From Sphingopyxis sp. (lineage in GTDB: Bacteria; Pseudomonadota; Alphaproteobacteria; Sphingomonadales; Sphingomonadaceae), in assembly GCA_013823985.1 (NCBI GenBank), contig PNNB01000061.1, positions 53,919 to 117,918 on the forward strand: a stretch of 64,000 nt of DNA, given 5' to 3'. The translations under genes were made by a program, and so were the position numbers. The stretch's first letter is position 1, and the number at the start of each line of letters is the position of its first letter. The notes under the pieces are model-generated. The model was not told the DNA's origin. It made no database searches and saw only the letters and a list, made by a program, of their open reading frames with translations. This document shows, piece after piece, positions 54,163 to 62,502 of the stretch.

Positions 54163-54236
54163 GTCTTACCAGCGAAACGTTCAAGACCGGGAGCCAACAA
54201 GACATTTAAAGCTCAACTGTTCGCAGGAGACTTTGG

Positions 54237-55124
54237 ATGTCGCTGTTCCGTGTCATTTATGCCCCTCTCTATTTTCTTGGCTTTGTCGGGGGAGCCGCAA
54301 TACTTGTATCAAGCGGTGCGTCCCCACTTCTGCTTGTCGCATTGTTGCTTGTCGCCATTACCGCCTCGCTCGTCGCCGAGCGCATTGCACCATTCGAACC
54401 CGCTTGGAACCGCAGCCATGGTGACGCCTCGCGTGACGTAGCGCATGGCTTGGTCAATGAGGGATCGATTATCGTACTGGTGTTTCTGCTGCCCTTTTTC
54501 GCCGGCCTGGTACCGTGGCCCCCGATCTGGCCGACAAGCCTGCCTTTCTGGGCCGAAGTGCTGCTCGCAATCATTCTTTTGGACGCCGGTATCAGCTCTG
54601 CCCATTTTGCCAGCCACAGGGTGCCGCTGCTCTGGCGCTTTCATGCCGTCCATCATTCGGTTCGCCGGCTGTACGGGTTCAACGGTCTGCTCAAACATCC
54701 AGTCCACCAGCTGATCGAGATTTCTGTTGGGACATTGCCATGGCTCTTGATGGGCATCCCGCAAGATGTTGCCCTGGTCGGAGCATTTGCGGTCGCGATC
54801 CAGCTGCAGTTGCAGCACTCGAATGTCGACATGCGGGTCGGCCCCCTCGCCTATCTCTGGGCGGTAGCACCGGTCCATCGCCACCACCATCGTGCCTCGG
54901 AGACCGAAGGCGATGTCAATTTCGGGCTATTTTTGACGGTCTGGGATGTCCTGTTGGGGACAGCGCAATTTCGCAGCAGCGACAATGTCCGGGCAGGTGC
55001 AGTCGGGATCGATGGTCGTTCGGATTACCCGACAGCCTATTTCGAACAGCTTGCCGAACCCTTTCGGTCCACGGCCCATGTCACGTCGACCGACGCGAAG
55101 GCCGCAACTGGAATGCCGAAATGA
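54237..55124 (+). CDS. sterol desaturase/fatty acid hydroxylase superfamily membrane protein
   Basis: A 295-residue membrane protein with the di-iron His-box pattern: 'SAHFASHRVPLLWRFHAVHH' and 'LQHSNVDMRVGPLAYLWAVA' followed by 'PVHRHHH'. About four to five transmembrane helices. Members hydroxylate or desaturate lipids. It is coupled (ATGA) to a methyltransferase gene, so a lipid modification made in two steps under copper control is possible; substrate unknown. Confidence 0.88.
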   Translation: MSLFRVIYAPLYFLGFVGGAAILVSSGASPLLLVALLLVAITASLVAERIAPFEPAWNRSHGDASRDVAHGLVNEGSIIVLVFLLPFFAGLVPWPPIWPTSLPFWAEVLLAIILLDAGISSAHFASHRVPLLWRFHAVHHSVRRLYGFNGLLKHPVHQLIEISVGTLPWLLMGIPQDVALVGAFAVAIQLQLQHSNVDMRVGPLAYLWAVAPVHRHHHRASETEGDVNFGLFLTVWDVLLGTAQFRSSDNVRAGAVGIDGRSDYPTAYFEQLAEPFRSTAHVTSTDAKAATGMPK

Positions 55125-55810
55125 CCCAATATGAACAGAATCCGGGCGTAACCTATACGCCTCCGGCGGGCCACCATCTGCTGACGCCGCTTTACGATCT
55201 CGGCGTCGCGCTGACCACGCGCGAGGCGCTCTGGCGCAACCGGCTTGTCGAGCTCCTTTCACCGCAAGACGACGATGTCATTCTTGATATCGGTGCCGGC
55301 ACGGGTAGACTCGCTTCGCTTCTTGCAAAGCGCAATCCTGCTACACGCTATTTCGGCATCGACCCGGACCAAGCGGCGATCGACATTGCGCAAGCCAAGG
55401 CGGCGCGCGAAGAAACGTCTGCGACCTTCAAGGTTGCGCATTTCTCGCAAGACGCTGTATCGAGCTGGCCCAAACCGACAAAGGTGGCGTTGTGCCTCGT
55501 GCTCCACCAGGTTCCGCTGGAGGAGAAATTGCGCCTTCTCCGGGCAATCTACTCGACCCTCGAGTCAGGTGGCATGCTCTTCATCGCCGATTATAGTGAA
55601 CAGCGCTCCTGGTTGATGCGTACGCTCTTCAGGTCAACCATCCAACGGCTGGATGGTGTTTCCGATACACAACCCAATGCGGATGGGGTGCTCGTTCCGC
55701 TGATGACACAAGCCGGTTTTGCGCAAATCGAAGAACCGGCGCAGTTCAACACTATCACCGGCTCAATTTCCATCCTTAAGGGCATTAAAGCCGGACCGAA
55801 CACAGAATGA
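55121..55810 (+). CDS. class I SAM-dependent methyltransferase
   Basis: A 229-residue protein from ATG 55121, which overlaps the desaturase stop; the open frame extends far upstream to 54515 but only as a shadow of the desaturase gene. SAM motif I 'VILDIGAGTGRLASLLA', motif II acidic residue in 'RYFGIDPDQAAIDIA', and post-motif 'KVALCLVLHQVPLEEKLRLL' followed by 'MLFIADYSE' match UbiE/phospholipid-type methyltransferases. Substrate unknown; the neighbour suggests a lipid. Confidence 0.85.
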   Translation: MTQYEQNPGVTYTPPAGHHLLTPLYDLGVALTTREALWRNRLVELLSPQDDDVILDIGAGTGRLASLLAKRNPATRYFGIDPDQAAIDIAQAKAAREETSATFKVAHFSQDAVSSWPKPTKVALCLVLHQVPLEEKLRLLRAIYSTLESGGMLFIADYSEQRSWLMRTLFRSTIQRLDGVSDTQPNADGVLVPLMTQAGFAQIEEPAQFNTITGSISILKGIKAGPNTE

Positions 55811-55843
55811 ACCGCGGATGCGTCCCATATCCGCATGACTCCT

Positions 55844-55872
55844 TGCCCTTCGGGTCGCACCGCAGAAGGGCA
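55844..55872 (+). terminator. hairpin after the methyltransferase gene
   Basis: Perfect 8-bp stem TGCCCTTC / GAAGGGCA with a 13-base loop, 34 bases after the stop. No T-run. It precedes MerR-type promoter E by about 130 bases and plausibly insulates it. Confidence 0.4.
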
Positions 55873-56002
55873 TGGGGCGGGGGTGTGCCCGGACCACGGA
55901 AATCGCTCCCCGCCCCAAAACCACTTTTGCTCAGAATATTGCCGATTTTTGGTAGTGCTTCTGCAGGCACAGCCGGGCTGGCTCACGCGCCAATAATTTG
56001 GC

Positions 56003-56033
56003 TTGACCCTAGACCTTGGTCCAAAGCTAAACC
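56003..56033 (+). promoter_or_regulatory. MerR-type promoter, copy E
   Basis: TTGACC at 56003-56008, dyad at 56006-56027 (left ACCCTAGACC, centre TT, right GGTCCAAAGC) and TAAACC at 56028-56033, giving a 19-bp spacer as in copy D. It lies 54 bases before the small membrane protein gene at 56087. Confidence 0.65.
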
Positions 56034-56086
56034 TCAAGGCCCAAGCTGTGAAAACGCATCTGAAGACATGATTTGAAAGGAACGCC

Positions 56087-56386
56087 ATGACGGACGCCCA
56101 AGCACAAGTACCGACCAAGACATCAGCCATATCCCAATCCAAGCTGGCAATAGGCCGCGCGGCGCTGACTGGCGCATTGTCTACAACAAGCTTCTTTGTT
56201 CTTTGCTGGTTGGCGGGGGCGCTGAACCTGTTTCCATCGACGCATATGCTGATTTCACTCTTCACCCCCGGCGATCCGACATCATTGGCGACGCTAGGGT
56301 TTGGCGTCGTTTCAGCGACACTTTCCGGCGCGCTCGGGGGTATACTCGTCGCCCTGTTTTGGAACCTCACCAAAGGCAATTCCTGA
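56087..56386 (+). CDS. small membrane protein, unknown
   Basis: A 99-residue protein with a polar head and two predicted transmembrane helices ('GALSTTSFFVLCWLAGALNL' and 'FGVVSATLSGALGGILVALF'). AAGGAA precedes the ATG at good distance. No family recognised. It is the only gene between MerR-type promoter E and a strong intrinsic terminator, so it is a one-gene transcription unit predicted to answer the same signal as the sugar/NADPH operon. Confidence 0.65.
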   Translation: MTDAQAQVPTKTSAISQSKLAIGRAALTGALSTTSFFVLCWLAGALNLFPSTHMLISLFTPGDPTSLATLGFGVVSATLSGALGGILVALFWNLTKGNS

Positions 56387-56456
56387 CAGATTGTGGAGCT
56401 TAGAGAAGTGCGCATGCCAAAAGCGTCATTGTCATGTTCAAAGGTAAGTCCCGACT

Positions 56457-56492
56457 TCGCGAACCTCGACGTCTGTCCGGTTCGCGACTTTT
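56457..56492 (+). terminator. intrinsic terminator of the small membrane protein gene
   Basis: Perfect 9-bp stem TCGCGAACC / GGTTCGCGA with a 13-base loop followed within two bases by TTTT. The 278 bases from here to the P-type ATPase gene contain only a 42-codon frame at 56627 after GGGAG, not claimed as a gene. Confidence 0.65.
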
Positions 56493-56770
56493 GGGAAAAC
56501 TCCTGCCCTCATCCTGAGGGATGACGGGCTGCGGTGCGTATATAGATTAACAGCCAGCGAACTCCCCCTCGCTCGGCTTGCCCGTCGGGTCGCCCCGTCC
56601 GCGGGCTATGGGGGCGGGAGAAGAAGATGGAGAAAATTCATGTCATCTCGCCCCCCTATTTGCACCACCGGCCTAGGTCATTTGGAATCTTGCTCAGAAT
56701 TTCGCGCTCGCCCTGCTCAGCGACGGACCCAGCAGCAAGAACATTGTTTCATTGAAGCGGGCCGGGCGCT

Positions 56771-59116
56771 GTGACGACGCCGGCAGCAACCCAGCACGGC
56801 CATCAGCACCATAGCGAGGGCAGTGGACAACGCGTCAAGGATCCCGTCTGCGGCATGGACGTCGACCCTGCGGTCACTCAGCATATCGCGGCGCACTCGG
56901 AAAAATTTCATTATTTCTGCAGCGCTGGGTGTCTGAGCAAATTCAACGCCGCTCCGGAGCGCTATCTGACCGGTGTGGTATCCCTACCCGACACCGTGCA
57001 GGAGGGCACGATCTGGACCTGCCCGATGCACCCCGAGATTCAGAAGCCCGGACCGGGGAGTTGCCCCATTTGCGGCATGGCTCTTGAGCCCCTGATGCCG
57101 ACGGCCGATGCCGGACCGAACGCCGAATATCGCGATATGCTGAGGCGATTCTGGATCGGCCTTGTCCTTGCTCTACCCGTGCTCGCTCTTGAAATGGGCG
57201 GTCACCTGACGGGTCTGCACCAATGGCTCGAGCGCCAGACAGGCAATCTGATCCAGATGGCTCTCGCGACACCCGTGGTTCTTTGGGCGGGCTGGCCATT
57301 TTTCGAGCGCGCCTGGAATTCGCTTAAGACGCGAAGCCTCAACATGTTCACCCTGATTGCCATGGGGACCGGCGTTGCATGGGCCTACAGCATGGTTGCG
57401 GTATCGGCGCCGCAAATCTTCCCTGCTGCCTTTCGCGCCGCCGATGGATCGGTTGCTGTTTATTTCGAGGCGGCGGCTGTCATTACCGTTCTCGTCCTTC
57501 TAGGCCAGGTGCTCGAACTGCGCGCCCGTGAAACAACAAGCGGTGCCATCCGGGCACTGCTTGATCTGTCTCCGAAGCTGGCCCGTCGAGTCCGCGCTGA
57601 TGGGACCGACGAAGAGGTTGCTCTTGCGGAAATCCAGGTCGGCGATACACTTCGGGTCCGCCCTGGCGAAAAAGTTCCGGTCGACGGAATCGTCCTTGAA
57701 GGACATGGCAGCGTCGATGAATCGATGGTTACCGGCGAGTCGATGCCTGTCGCAAAAGCTTTAGGAGCGGCGTTGATCGGAGGTACGATCAACCAGTCGG
57801 GAGCATTGCTGATGCGCGCCGAGAAGATCGGGCGCGACACGATGCTGGCGCGCATTGTCCAGATGGTTGCCGATGCCCAGCGCAGTCGGGCTCCGATCCA
57901 GCGGCTCGCTGACACCGTTGCCGCCTGGTTTGTTCCGGCGGTGATTCTTGTTGCGATCGCCGCCTTCGTTATCTGGTCGCTATTTGGTCCACCGCCAGCG
58001 ATGGGCTATGGCCTGATCGCAGCAGTCGCAGTCCTGATCATTGCCTGCCCCTGCGCATTAGGGCTCGCCACACCAATGTCGATCATGGTTGGCGTCGGAC
58101 GGGGCGCACAGGCCGGCATCTTGATCAAAAATGCCGAAGCCCTCGAACGGATGGAAAAAGTCGACACGCTCGTCGTCGATAAGACGGGCACGCTTACTGA
58201 GGGCAAACCGGCCGTCGTCGGCATTGAAGTTGCTGACGGCCACACAGACGATGAATTGCTGCGGATTGCGGCCAGTCTTGAGCGCATGAGCGAACATCCG
58301 CTCGCACAAGCCGTAGTCAAGGCCGCTCTGGACAAGGGACTGACCTTGAGTGAGCCGCTCAATGTCGACCAGCCGGTTGGCAAGGGCATAAGCGGCATGG
58401 TCGACGGCAGCGCAGTCTTGGTCGGCAAAGCCGGATATTTCGAGGAACTCAGCGTGCCGACCGGAGTACTAGGCGCCCGCGCCGACGCAATGCGCGCCGA
58501 CGGCGCAACGGCGATATTTGTTGGAATTGATGGCAGCGTCGCCGGCGTCATTGCCATTGCGGATCCTGTCAAAGCAACGACCCCGCAGGCGCTAAAGGAT
58601 CTGGCGCGCGCGGGCGTCCACGTCATCATGCTGACTGGCGACAACCGGATCACAGCCGAAGCAATCGGACGCCGTCTTGGCATTGCCGACATCGAAGCGG
58701 ATGTCATGCCTGACCAGAAAAGCGCCGTGGTGCAGAGATTGCGTTCCGAGGGGCGGGTCGTAGCGATGGCCGGCGACGGCGTCAATGATGCGCCAGCGCT
58801 GGCAACGGCCGATGTGGGCGTGGCCATGGGGTCCGGCACCGACGTCGCCATTGAAAGCGCCGGCGTGACACTCCTGAAGGGCGATCTGACCGGAATCGTG
58901 CGTGCCCGGCATCTTAGCAGAGCGACGATGCGCAACATTCGACAGAATCTGTTTTTTGCATTCGCCTATAATGTGGCAGGCATCCCGATTGCCGCTGGGG
59001 TGCTTTATCCCGTCTTTGGCCTGCTCCTGTCACCCATTATCGCAGCCGCCGCCATGGCACTGTCGTCGGTCAGCGTGATCGGCAATGCGCTGCGGCTCAA
59101 GCGTGTGGAGATCTGA
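56771..59116 (+). CDS. Cu+/Ag+-exporting P1B-type ATPase with YHS and HMBD N-terminal domains
   Basis: A 781-residue inner-membrane pump starting at GTG 56771. The N-terminus has a His-rich start, a YHS domain ('VKDPVCGMDVDP', 'YFCSAGCLSKFNAAPERYL', about 22-67) and a heavy-metal-binding domain ('TCPMHPEIQKPGPGSCPICG', 82-108) in place of the usual CxxC ferredoxin-like domains. Pump motifs: 'MVTGESMPV', ion-site CPC in 'IIACPCALGLATPMSI', phospho-Asp in 'DKTGTLTEG', 'SEHPLAQAV' (HP locus) and 'GDGVNDAPALATADVG'. The layout matches CopA/SilP-type exporters. It is followed directly by a DUF2933 gene. Confidence 0.95.
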   Translation: MTTPAATQHGHQHHSEGSGQRVKDPVCGMDVDPAVTQHIAAHSEKFHYFCSAGCLSKFNAAPERYLTGVVSLPDTVQEGTIWTCPMHPEIQKPGPGSCPICGMALEPLMPTADAGPNAEYRDMLRRFWIGLVLALPVLALEMGGHLTGLHQWLERQTGNLIQMALATPVVLWAGWPFFERAWNSLKTRSLNMFTLIAMGTGVAWAYSMVAVSAPQIFPAAFRAADGSVAVYFEAAAVITVLVLLGQVLELRARETTSGAIRALLDLSPKLARRVRADGTDEEVALAEIQVGDTLRVRPGEKVPVDGIVLEGHGSVDESMVTGESMPVAKALGAALIGGTINQSGALLMRAEKIGRDTMLARIVQMVADAQRSRAPIQRLADTVAAWFVPAVILVAIAAFVIWSLFGPPPAMGYGLIAAVAVLIIACPCALGLATPMSIMVGVGRGAQAGILIKNAEALERMEKVDTLVVDKTGTLTEGKPAVVGIEVADGHTDDELLRIAASLERMSEHPLAQAVVKAALDKGLTLSEPLNVDQPVGKGISGMVDGSAVLVGKAGYFEELSVPTGVLGARADAMRADGATAIFVGIDGSVAGVIAIADPVKATTPQALKDLARAGVHVIMLTGDNRITAEAIGRRLGIADIEADVMPDQKSAVVQRLRSEGRVVAMAGDGVNDAPALATADVGVAMGSGTDVAIESAGVTLLKGDLTGIVRARHLSRATMRNIRQNLFFAFAYNVAGIPIAAGVLYPVFGLLLSPIIAAAAMALSSVSVIGNALRLKRVEI

Positions 59117-59302
59117 ATGTTCTTGAGACGCCCATATATTCTCGCGGTTGCATCGCTTGCCGTCATCGCCCTTTTCTATGTGCTGCGTGAGCATTGGGTG
59201 CATGCGCTCGGTGTTCTGCCTTACGCCATATTGTTGCTATGTCCGCTTATGCATCTGTTTCACGGATCGCATGGACATGATCATTCGGGCAAGGCACCTT
59301 GA
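59117..59302 (+). CDS. DUF2933-family small membrane protein
   Basis: A 61-residue protein, starting immediately after the ATPase stop. Two hydrophobic segments ('YILAVASLAVIALFYVLREH' and 'GVLPYAILLLCPLMHLF') and a His-rich tail ('MHLFHGSHGHDHSGKA'). Members are regularly found beside copper/silver P-type ATPases and are thought to be accessory metal-site proteins; no reaction is known. Confidence 0.85.
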   Translation: MFLRRPYILAVASLAVIALFYVLREHWVHALGVLPYAILLLCPLMHLFHGSHGHDHSGKAP

Positions 59303-59340
59303 GCTTACCAACAAAACTACAACCCTGGGGGAGATTGAAT

Positions 59341-59817
59341 ATGCGAATGACGATCAAGGCTGCAAGGTGCGCTGTGGCTGCAACATGTCTTTTGATGTCA
59401 ACACTGGCTAGCGCTGAGCAGCCTGACCGCGACGGCGCTGCGGCCGTTCTGTCAGCCTATAAAACCGCGATTGAGCGCCTCGACATTACGGATGTTGAAA
59501 AACTCTTCTCGCCCGACGCCATTGTCATCGAGTCAGGAAAGGTCGAGGGCAATTTCAATACCTATCGCGACCATCATCTGGGACCTGAACTCAAAGAGTT
59601 CAAATCCTTCGCCTTCGGCAACTACAAGGCCGACATCAGGTTGGAAGGTCCCCTTGCACTCGCGACAGAGACTTACACATACCGGATTGTGCTGCAATCG
59701 GGTGAAGCGATCGACCGGCTCGGCGTTGCCAGCACCGTGTTGAAATGGAACGGGCAGGCTTGGCAAATTGTCTCGACCCATAGTTCGTCGCGCAAGCCCA
59801 AGGCACCAGCCAACTGA
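59341..59817 (+). CDS. secreted NTF2/SnoaL-like (DUF4440-type) protein
   Basis: A 158-residue protein from ATG 59341, after GGGGGAGA; an in-frame start at 59299 overlaps the previous gene and lies before the signal. The signal 'AAVAATCLLMSTLASA'-like stretch is followed by an NTF2 fold: 'AAVLSAYKTAIERLDITDVE' then 'KLFSPDAIVIESGKVEG', and 'GVASTVLKWNGQAWQIVSTH'. Small-molecule binding or catalysis cannot be specified. It occurs regularly next to P-type ATPase genes in this kind of copper block. Confidence 0.8.
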   Translation: MRMTIKAARCAVAATCLLMSTLASAEQPDRDGAAAVLSAYKTAIERLDITDVEKLFSPDAIVIESGKVEGNFNTYRDHHLGPELKEFKSFAFGNYKADIRLEGPLALATETYTYRIVLQSGEAIDRLGVASTVLKWNGQAWQIVSTHSSSRKPKAPAN

Positions 59818-61127
59818 TGCAGATGGTCGATCGATCCTCGCTCATCCGCCAGATGATCGAGCGCTGGCGCGATGATCCAGGCGCCACCTACCAAAGCTGG
59901 TTCCTCTGGGACGAACGTATCAAGAATTTCCGTTCGATCCGCCGAGGCATCCAGCAAGTTGTGGCCGAAATCGAGGCCGGGTCATTTGGCGTTGCCTATC
60001 GCGGGTCATCGCTTGAGACGGTCGTGCATTCGATCGCCGAGCAGCGTCAGATCTTCAAAGGCGCCGACCATGCTTTCCTCTGGAAGCCCAAGCTCCGTAT
60101 TCCCGACATTTACGAGCATCCCGTTAACCAGCGCGCCTTCGGGCGCCTGCTCCACAATTGTGTCTGCTGTGATACGGCCGAAGACGTTATTGCCCATATC
60201 CGGGCGATCGACAGCCTCAAGATCAAAGGTCTGGGGCCAGCAGTCGCCAATTTGCTCTATTTTCTTCATCCGACGTTGATCCCGCCGTTCAACACGGCCA
60301 TCGTCAACGGCTACAACGCTCTTACTTCGTCGAAGGTCAAGCTTGGGAGCTGGGAACAGTTTCTCGCCATGCGCAGCGGCATCCTCGACCTGAACGACGA
60401 ATATCGCGACCTTCTCTCCAATGATCTAGGTGCTATTGGCGGGCTTTTATTCGACATTGGTTCAGGACGTTACCCCTCCCCCTCACCATCGGACGAAAGC
60501 TCAGACGACTGGATCAACCGCCTCGATGCGGTCCGCGCCGAAGCGCACCAGCTCGGCAAGGCGCAATTGGCGCGGAACGATGATGACCGCACCCATAGCG
60601 AAGTACAGGCATGGTTGCGCGACCTTGGGCATGCGCTTGGCTATCGCATATGGATTGCCGCGAACGACCGAGGACGGATCCATGACGGCATTCCGCTGGG
60701 AAAAAATTGTCTCGAGCATCTTCCGCCGGAAATCGCAATTGCGCCGGGTGCAGATGCCGTGCGCCTCATCGACGTTTTATGGATAGCGCCAGATTCGCCG
60801 CGCGTCGTAGCGGCGTTCGAAGTTGAGCATTCGACTTCCATCTATTCGGGTATCGTCCGGATGCTCGACCTGGCGCTGAGTGGCGGCGATATCGAGAATG
60901 TCGCCGAGCTCTTTCTGGTTGCACCGGATGCCCGCGAAAAAGATGTGCGGGCACAGCTTGCGCGACCGGCATTCAGCCGCATCGCGGATCTCAAAATAGC
61001 CTATCTTCCCTATGCGGAGCTTGCCTCCCACCGCGAACAAATTGCACGCTTTGGCAGCGGTATGAAAGCAATCCGGGCAATCTCCCGTCCCCTTTCAACG
61101 CTCGATGGCCAGAATGATGACAAATAA
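59817..61127 (+). CDS. predicted DNA-acting protein: HhH segment plus PD-(D/E)XK-like nuclease domain
   Basis: A 436-residue protein. Residues about 130-165 ('IDSLKIKGLGPAVANLLYFL' then 'HPTLIPPFNTAIVNGY') look like a helix-hairpin-helix DNA-binding segment of the glycosylase type. The C-terminal 180 residues contain 'THSEVQAWLRDLGHALGYRI' (Glu262), 'VRLIDVLWIAPDSPRVVAAF' (Asp319) and 'FEVEHSTSIYSGIVRMLDLA' (Glu335/Glu337), a pattern like PD-(D/E)XK endonucleases, with ExE in place of ExK. It has no signal peptide and overlaps the NTF2-like gene by one base. No methyltransferase adjoins it. Function is a prediction; it could be a nuclease-like sensor. Confidence 0.55.
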   Translation: MQMVDRSSLIRQMIERWRDDPGATYQSWFLWDERIKNFRSIRRGIQQVVAEIEAGSFGVAYRGSSLETVVHSIAEQRQIFKGADHAFLWKPKLRIPDIYEHPVNQRAFGRLLHNCVCCDTAEDVIAHIRAIDSLKIKGLGPAVANLLYFLHPTLIPPFNTAIVNGYNALTSSKVKLGSWEQFLAMRSGILDLNDEYRDLLSNDLGAIGGLLFDIGSGRYPSPSPSDESSDDWINRLDAVRAEAHQLGKAQLARNDDDRTHSEVQAWLRDLGHALGYRIWIAANDRGRIHDGIPLGKNCLEHLPPEIAIAPGADAVRLIDVLWIAPDSPRVVAAFEVEHSTSIYSGIVRMLDLALSGGDIENVAELFLVAPDAREKDVRAQLARPAFSRIADLKIAYLPYAELASHREQIARFGSGMKAIRAISRPLSTLDGQNDDK

Positions 61128-61166
61128 GCTGTTCATGCGCTCCAGTCGCCGAAGTGATCGCGCTCG

Positions 61167-61643
61167 ATGCTAGTAAGAGAGACCGTCCAAGACCTTCCCG
61201 TGTCGGCGGTTATATTGTGGCCGATCCTCGCGCGGTTGGACGGGGTTTCCGAATGGAACCCAATGATTGCATTCAAGGGCAGCGCGGAATTGAACGCCGA
61301 ACTGCGAATCATGTTCAAGGAGCTCCTCACAACATGGCCTAGCGCCAGCGGACCAGCTCGCCTGGTCCTATATGACCTGCCCCATGCGATAGGATGGCGT
61401 ATCCGCATCCCCTTGCTGCTCGAAATCGAAGAAACAATTACCCTGCTCGAAAGCGGCACAGGAACGCGTGTGACCCGGCGCATAGTCGCGACAGGACTGC
61501 TTGCAAGAATTGCACGCTCCTGGCTGTCGCGACAATTGGAAGGCTATCTTCATGACGGCGACAACGGCCTGAAAATCTCGGCTTCGCGTTTACCGGCGGC
61601 GCGGAGTGGCGGGTTTGCACGCACGAAAAAGCGGAAGCGCTGA
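61167..61643 (+). CDS. SRPBCC-family protein
   Basis: A 158-residue protein: 'VSAVILWPILARLDGVSEWN' then 'PMIAFKGSAELNAELRI' at the N-terminus and 'GTGTRVTRRIVATGLLARIA' then 'RSWLSRQLEGYLHDGDNGLK' at the C-terminus follow the polyketide cyclase/SRPBCC pattern of a ligand-holding helix-grip fold. It is cytoplasmic with a basic tail. Second SRPBCC gene of the window. No catalytic site can be assigned. Confidence 0.7.
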   Translation: MLVRETVQDLPVSAVILWPILARLDGVSEWNPMIAFKGSAELNAELRIMFKELLTTWPSASGPARLVLYDLPHAIGWRIRIPLLLEIEETITLLESGTGTRVTRRIVATGLLARIARSWLSRQLEGYLHDGDNGLKISASRLPAARSGGFARTKKRKR

Positions 61644-61716
61644 GAGATTGTTGCTGTAACCTCTAACGCCCTGCAAACGAATTGACCAATGGGTTTCTGG
61701 AGCATAGTGAAAAAGT

Positions 61717-62088
61717 ATGAAGCGATGGCTTTCCCTTCTAATGCTCGTGGGAGCGTTGATGGGCCTTTTGGCTCAGGAAGCCGCATTTGCGCGGGCGACG
61801 CCTTCTACAATGACCGAACAATCTAGTTCGTCATCGCAGATGAGTGCAGACTGTGCCGAAATGATGGGCCCTGCGCAGCAAAACCCTCAGCCCGACGAGC
61901 CTTGTGAGGGCATGACGCCAGACTGTATCGCCAAAATGGGATGTGCAGTCCCGGTTGCGCTAATTCCTCCGCTGCTGAGCACCCACCCGGCCGAAATGTG
62001 TCTGACGACGCCGCTAAAAATGCCGGTCGCGCCACTTGTCGGGCGTGAAACCAGTCCGGAACCACATCCACCTTCCCGCCTTGGCTGA
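61717..62088 (+). CDS. small secreted Met/Cys-containing protein, unknown
   Basis: A 123-residue protein with signal 'LSLLMLVGALMGLLAQEAAF', a Ser-rich linker and a central segment with paired Cys and Met ('ADCAEMMGPAQQ', 'PCEGMTPDCIAKMGCAVPVA'). Short proteins of this kind precede CzcC/CusC-type genes in sphingomonad metal clusters. No family can be named. It probably starts the efflux operon that continues through 64000. Confidence 0.6.
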   Translation: MKRWLSLLMLVGALMGLLAQEAAFARATPSTMTEQSSSSSQMSADCAEMMGPAQQNPQPDEPCEGMTPDCIAKMGCAVPVALIPPLLSTHPAEMCLTTPLKMPVAPLVGRETSPEPHPPSRLG

Positions 62089-62159
62089 GCCCCAGCGGCG
62101 CATGACGGACCAGCATGTCCGCAGTGCGTCTCGAACTAGTTCAATCAAGGATATTTAGC

Positions 62160-62423
62160 ATGAAAATTTTACTGACAATCGCTGCAACACTTGCGGCATT
62201 CACCTCCGTATCAGCTCAAGCGGCAAATGATCGCGGCCCCGGCCACTATGAATGGCAATCGCGCCCGACACCGGGACCGAACAAGTCCAACCTGCCATCT
62301 CGCGTCCGGGTATGGGTCAAGGATGACCAGGCCCGCATGGCCAATTGCGATTGCGATATGATGAAGGTCGCTGCCGCCGATTGCATGATGATGCCCGGCA
62401 AGGGCGCTCCCGCCAAAGGCTGA
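62160..62423 (+). CDS. small secreted protein with 'NKSNLP' motif
   Basis: An 87-residue protein from ATG 62160; 62115 is an upstream in-frame start before the signal. The signal 'LLTIAATLAAFTSVSAQAA' is followed by 'GPGHYEWQSRPTPGPNKSNL' and 'PSRVRVWVKDD', then Cys/Met ligands ('NCDCDMMKVAAADCMMMPGK'). It shares the 'NKSNLPxxxRVxV' core with the protein at 37636-37989. Likely periplasmic metal binding (inference). Confidence 0.65.
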   Translation: MKILLTIAATLAAFTSVSAQAANDRGPGHYEWQSRPTPGPNKSNLPSRVRVWVKDDQARMANCDCDMMKVAAADCMMMPGKGAPAKG

Positions 62424-62502
62424 CGGATGCCGTCCCGGTCTGCGCTTCGAGCGTGGGCCGGGGCAGTCCCGTTCGGCTTTCACGGTAAAAGGGGGATATT
62501 TC

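Noticed and set aside
54515..55120. Long 5' extension of the methyltransferase frame
   Set aside because: The extra 202 residues are the second frame of the desaturase gene; the ATG at 55121 gives the normal methyltransferase start and a four-base overlap.
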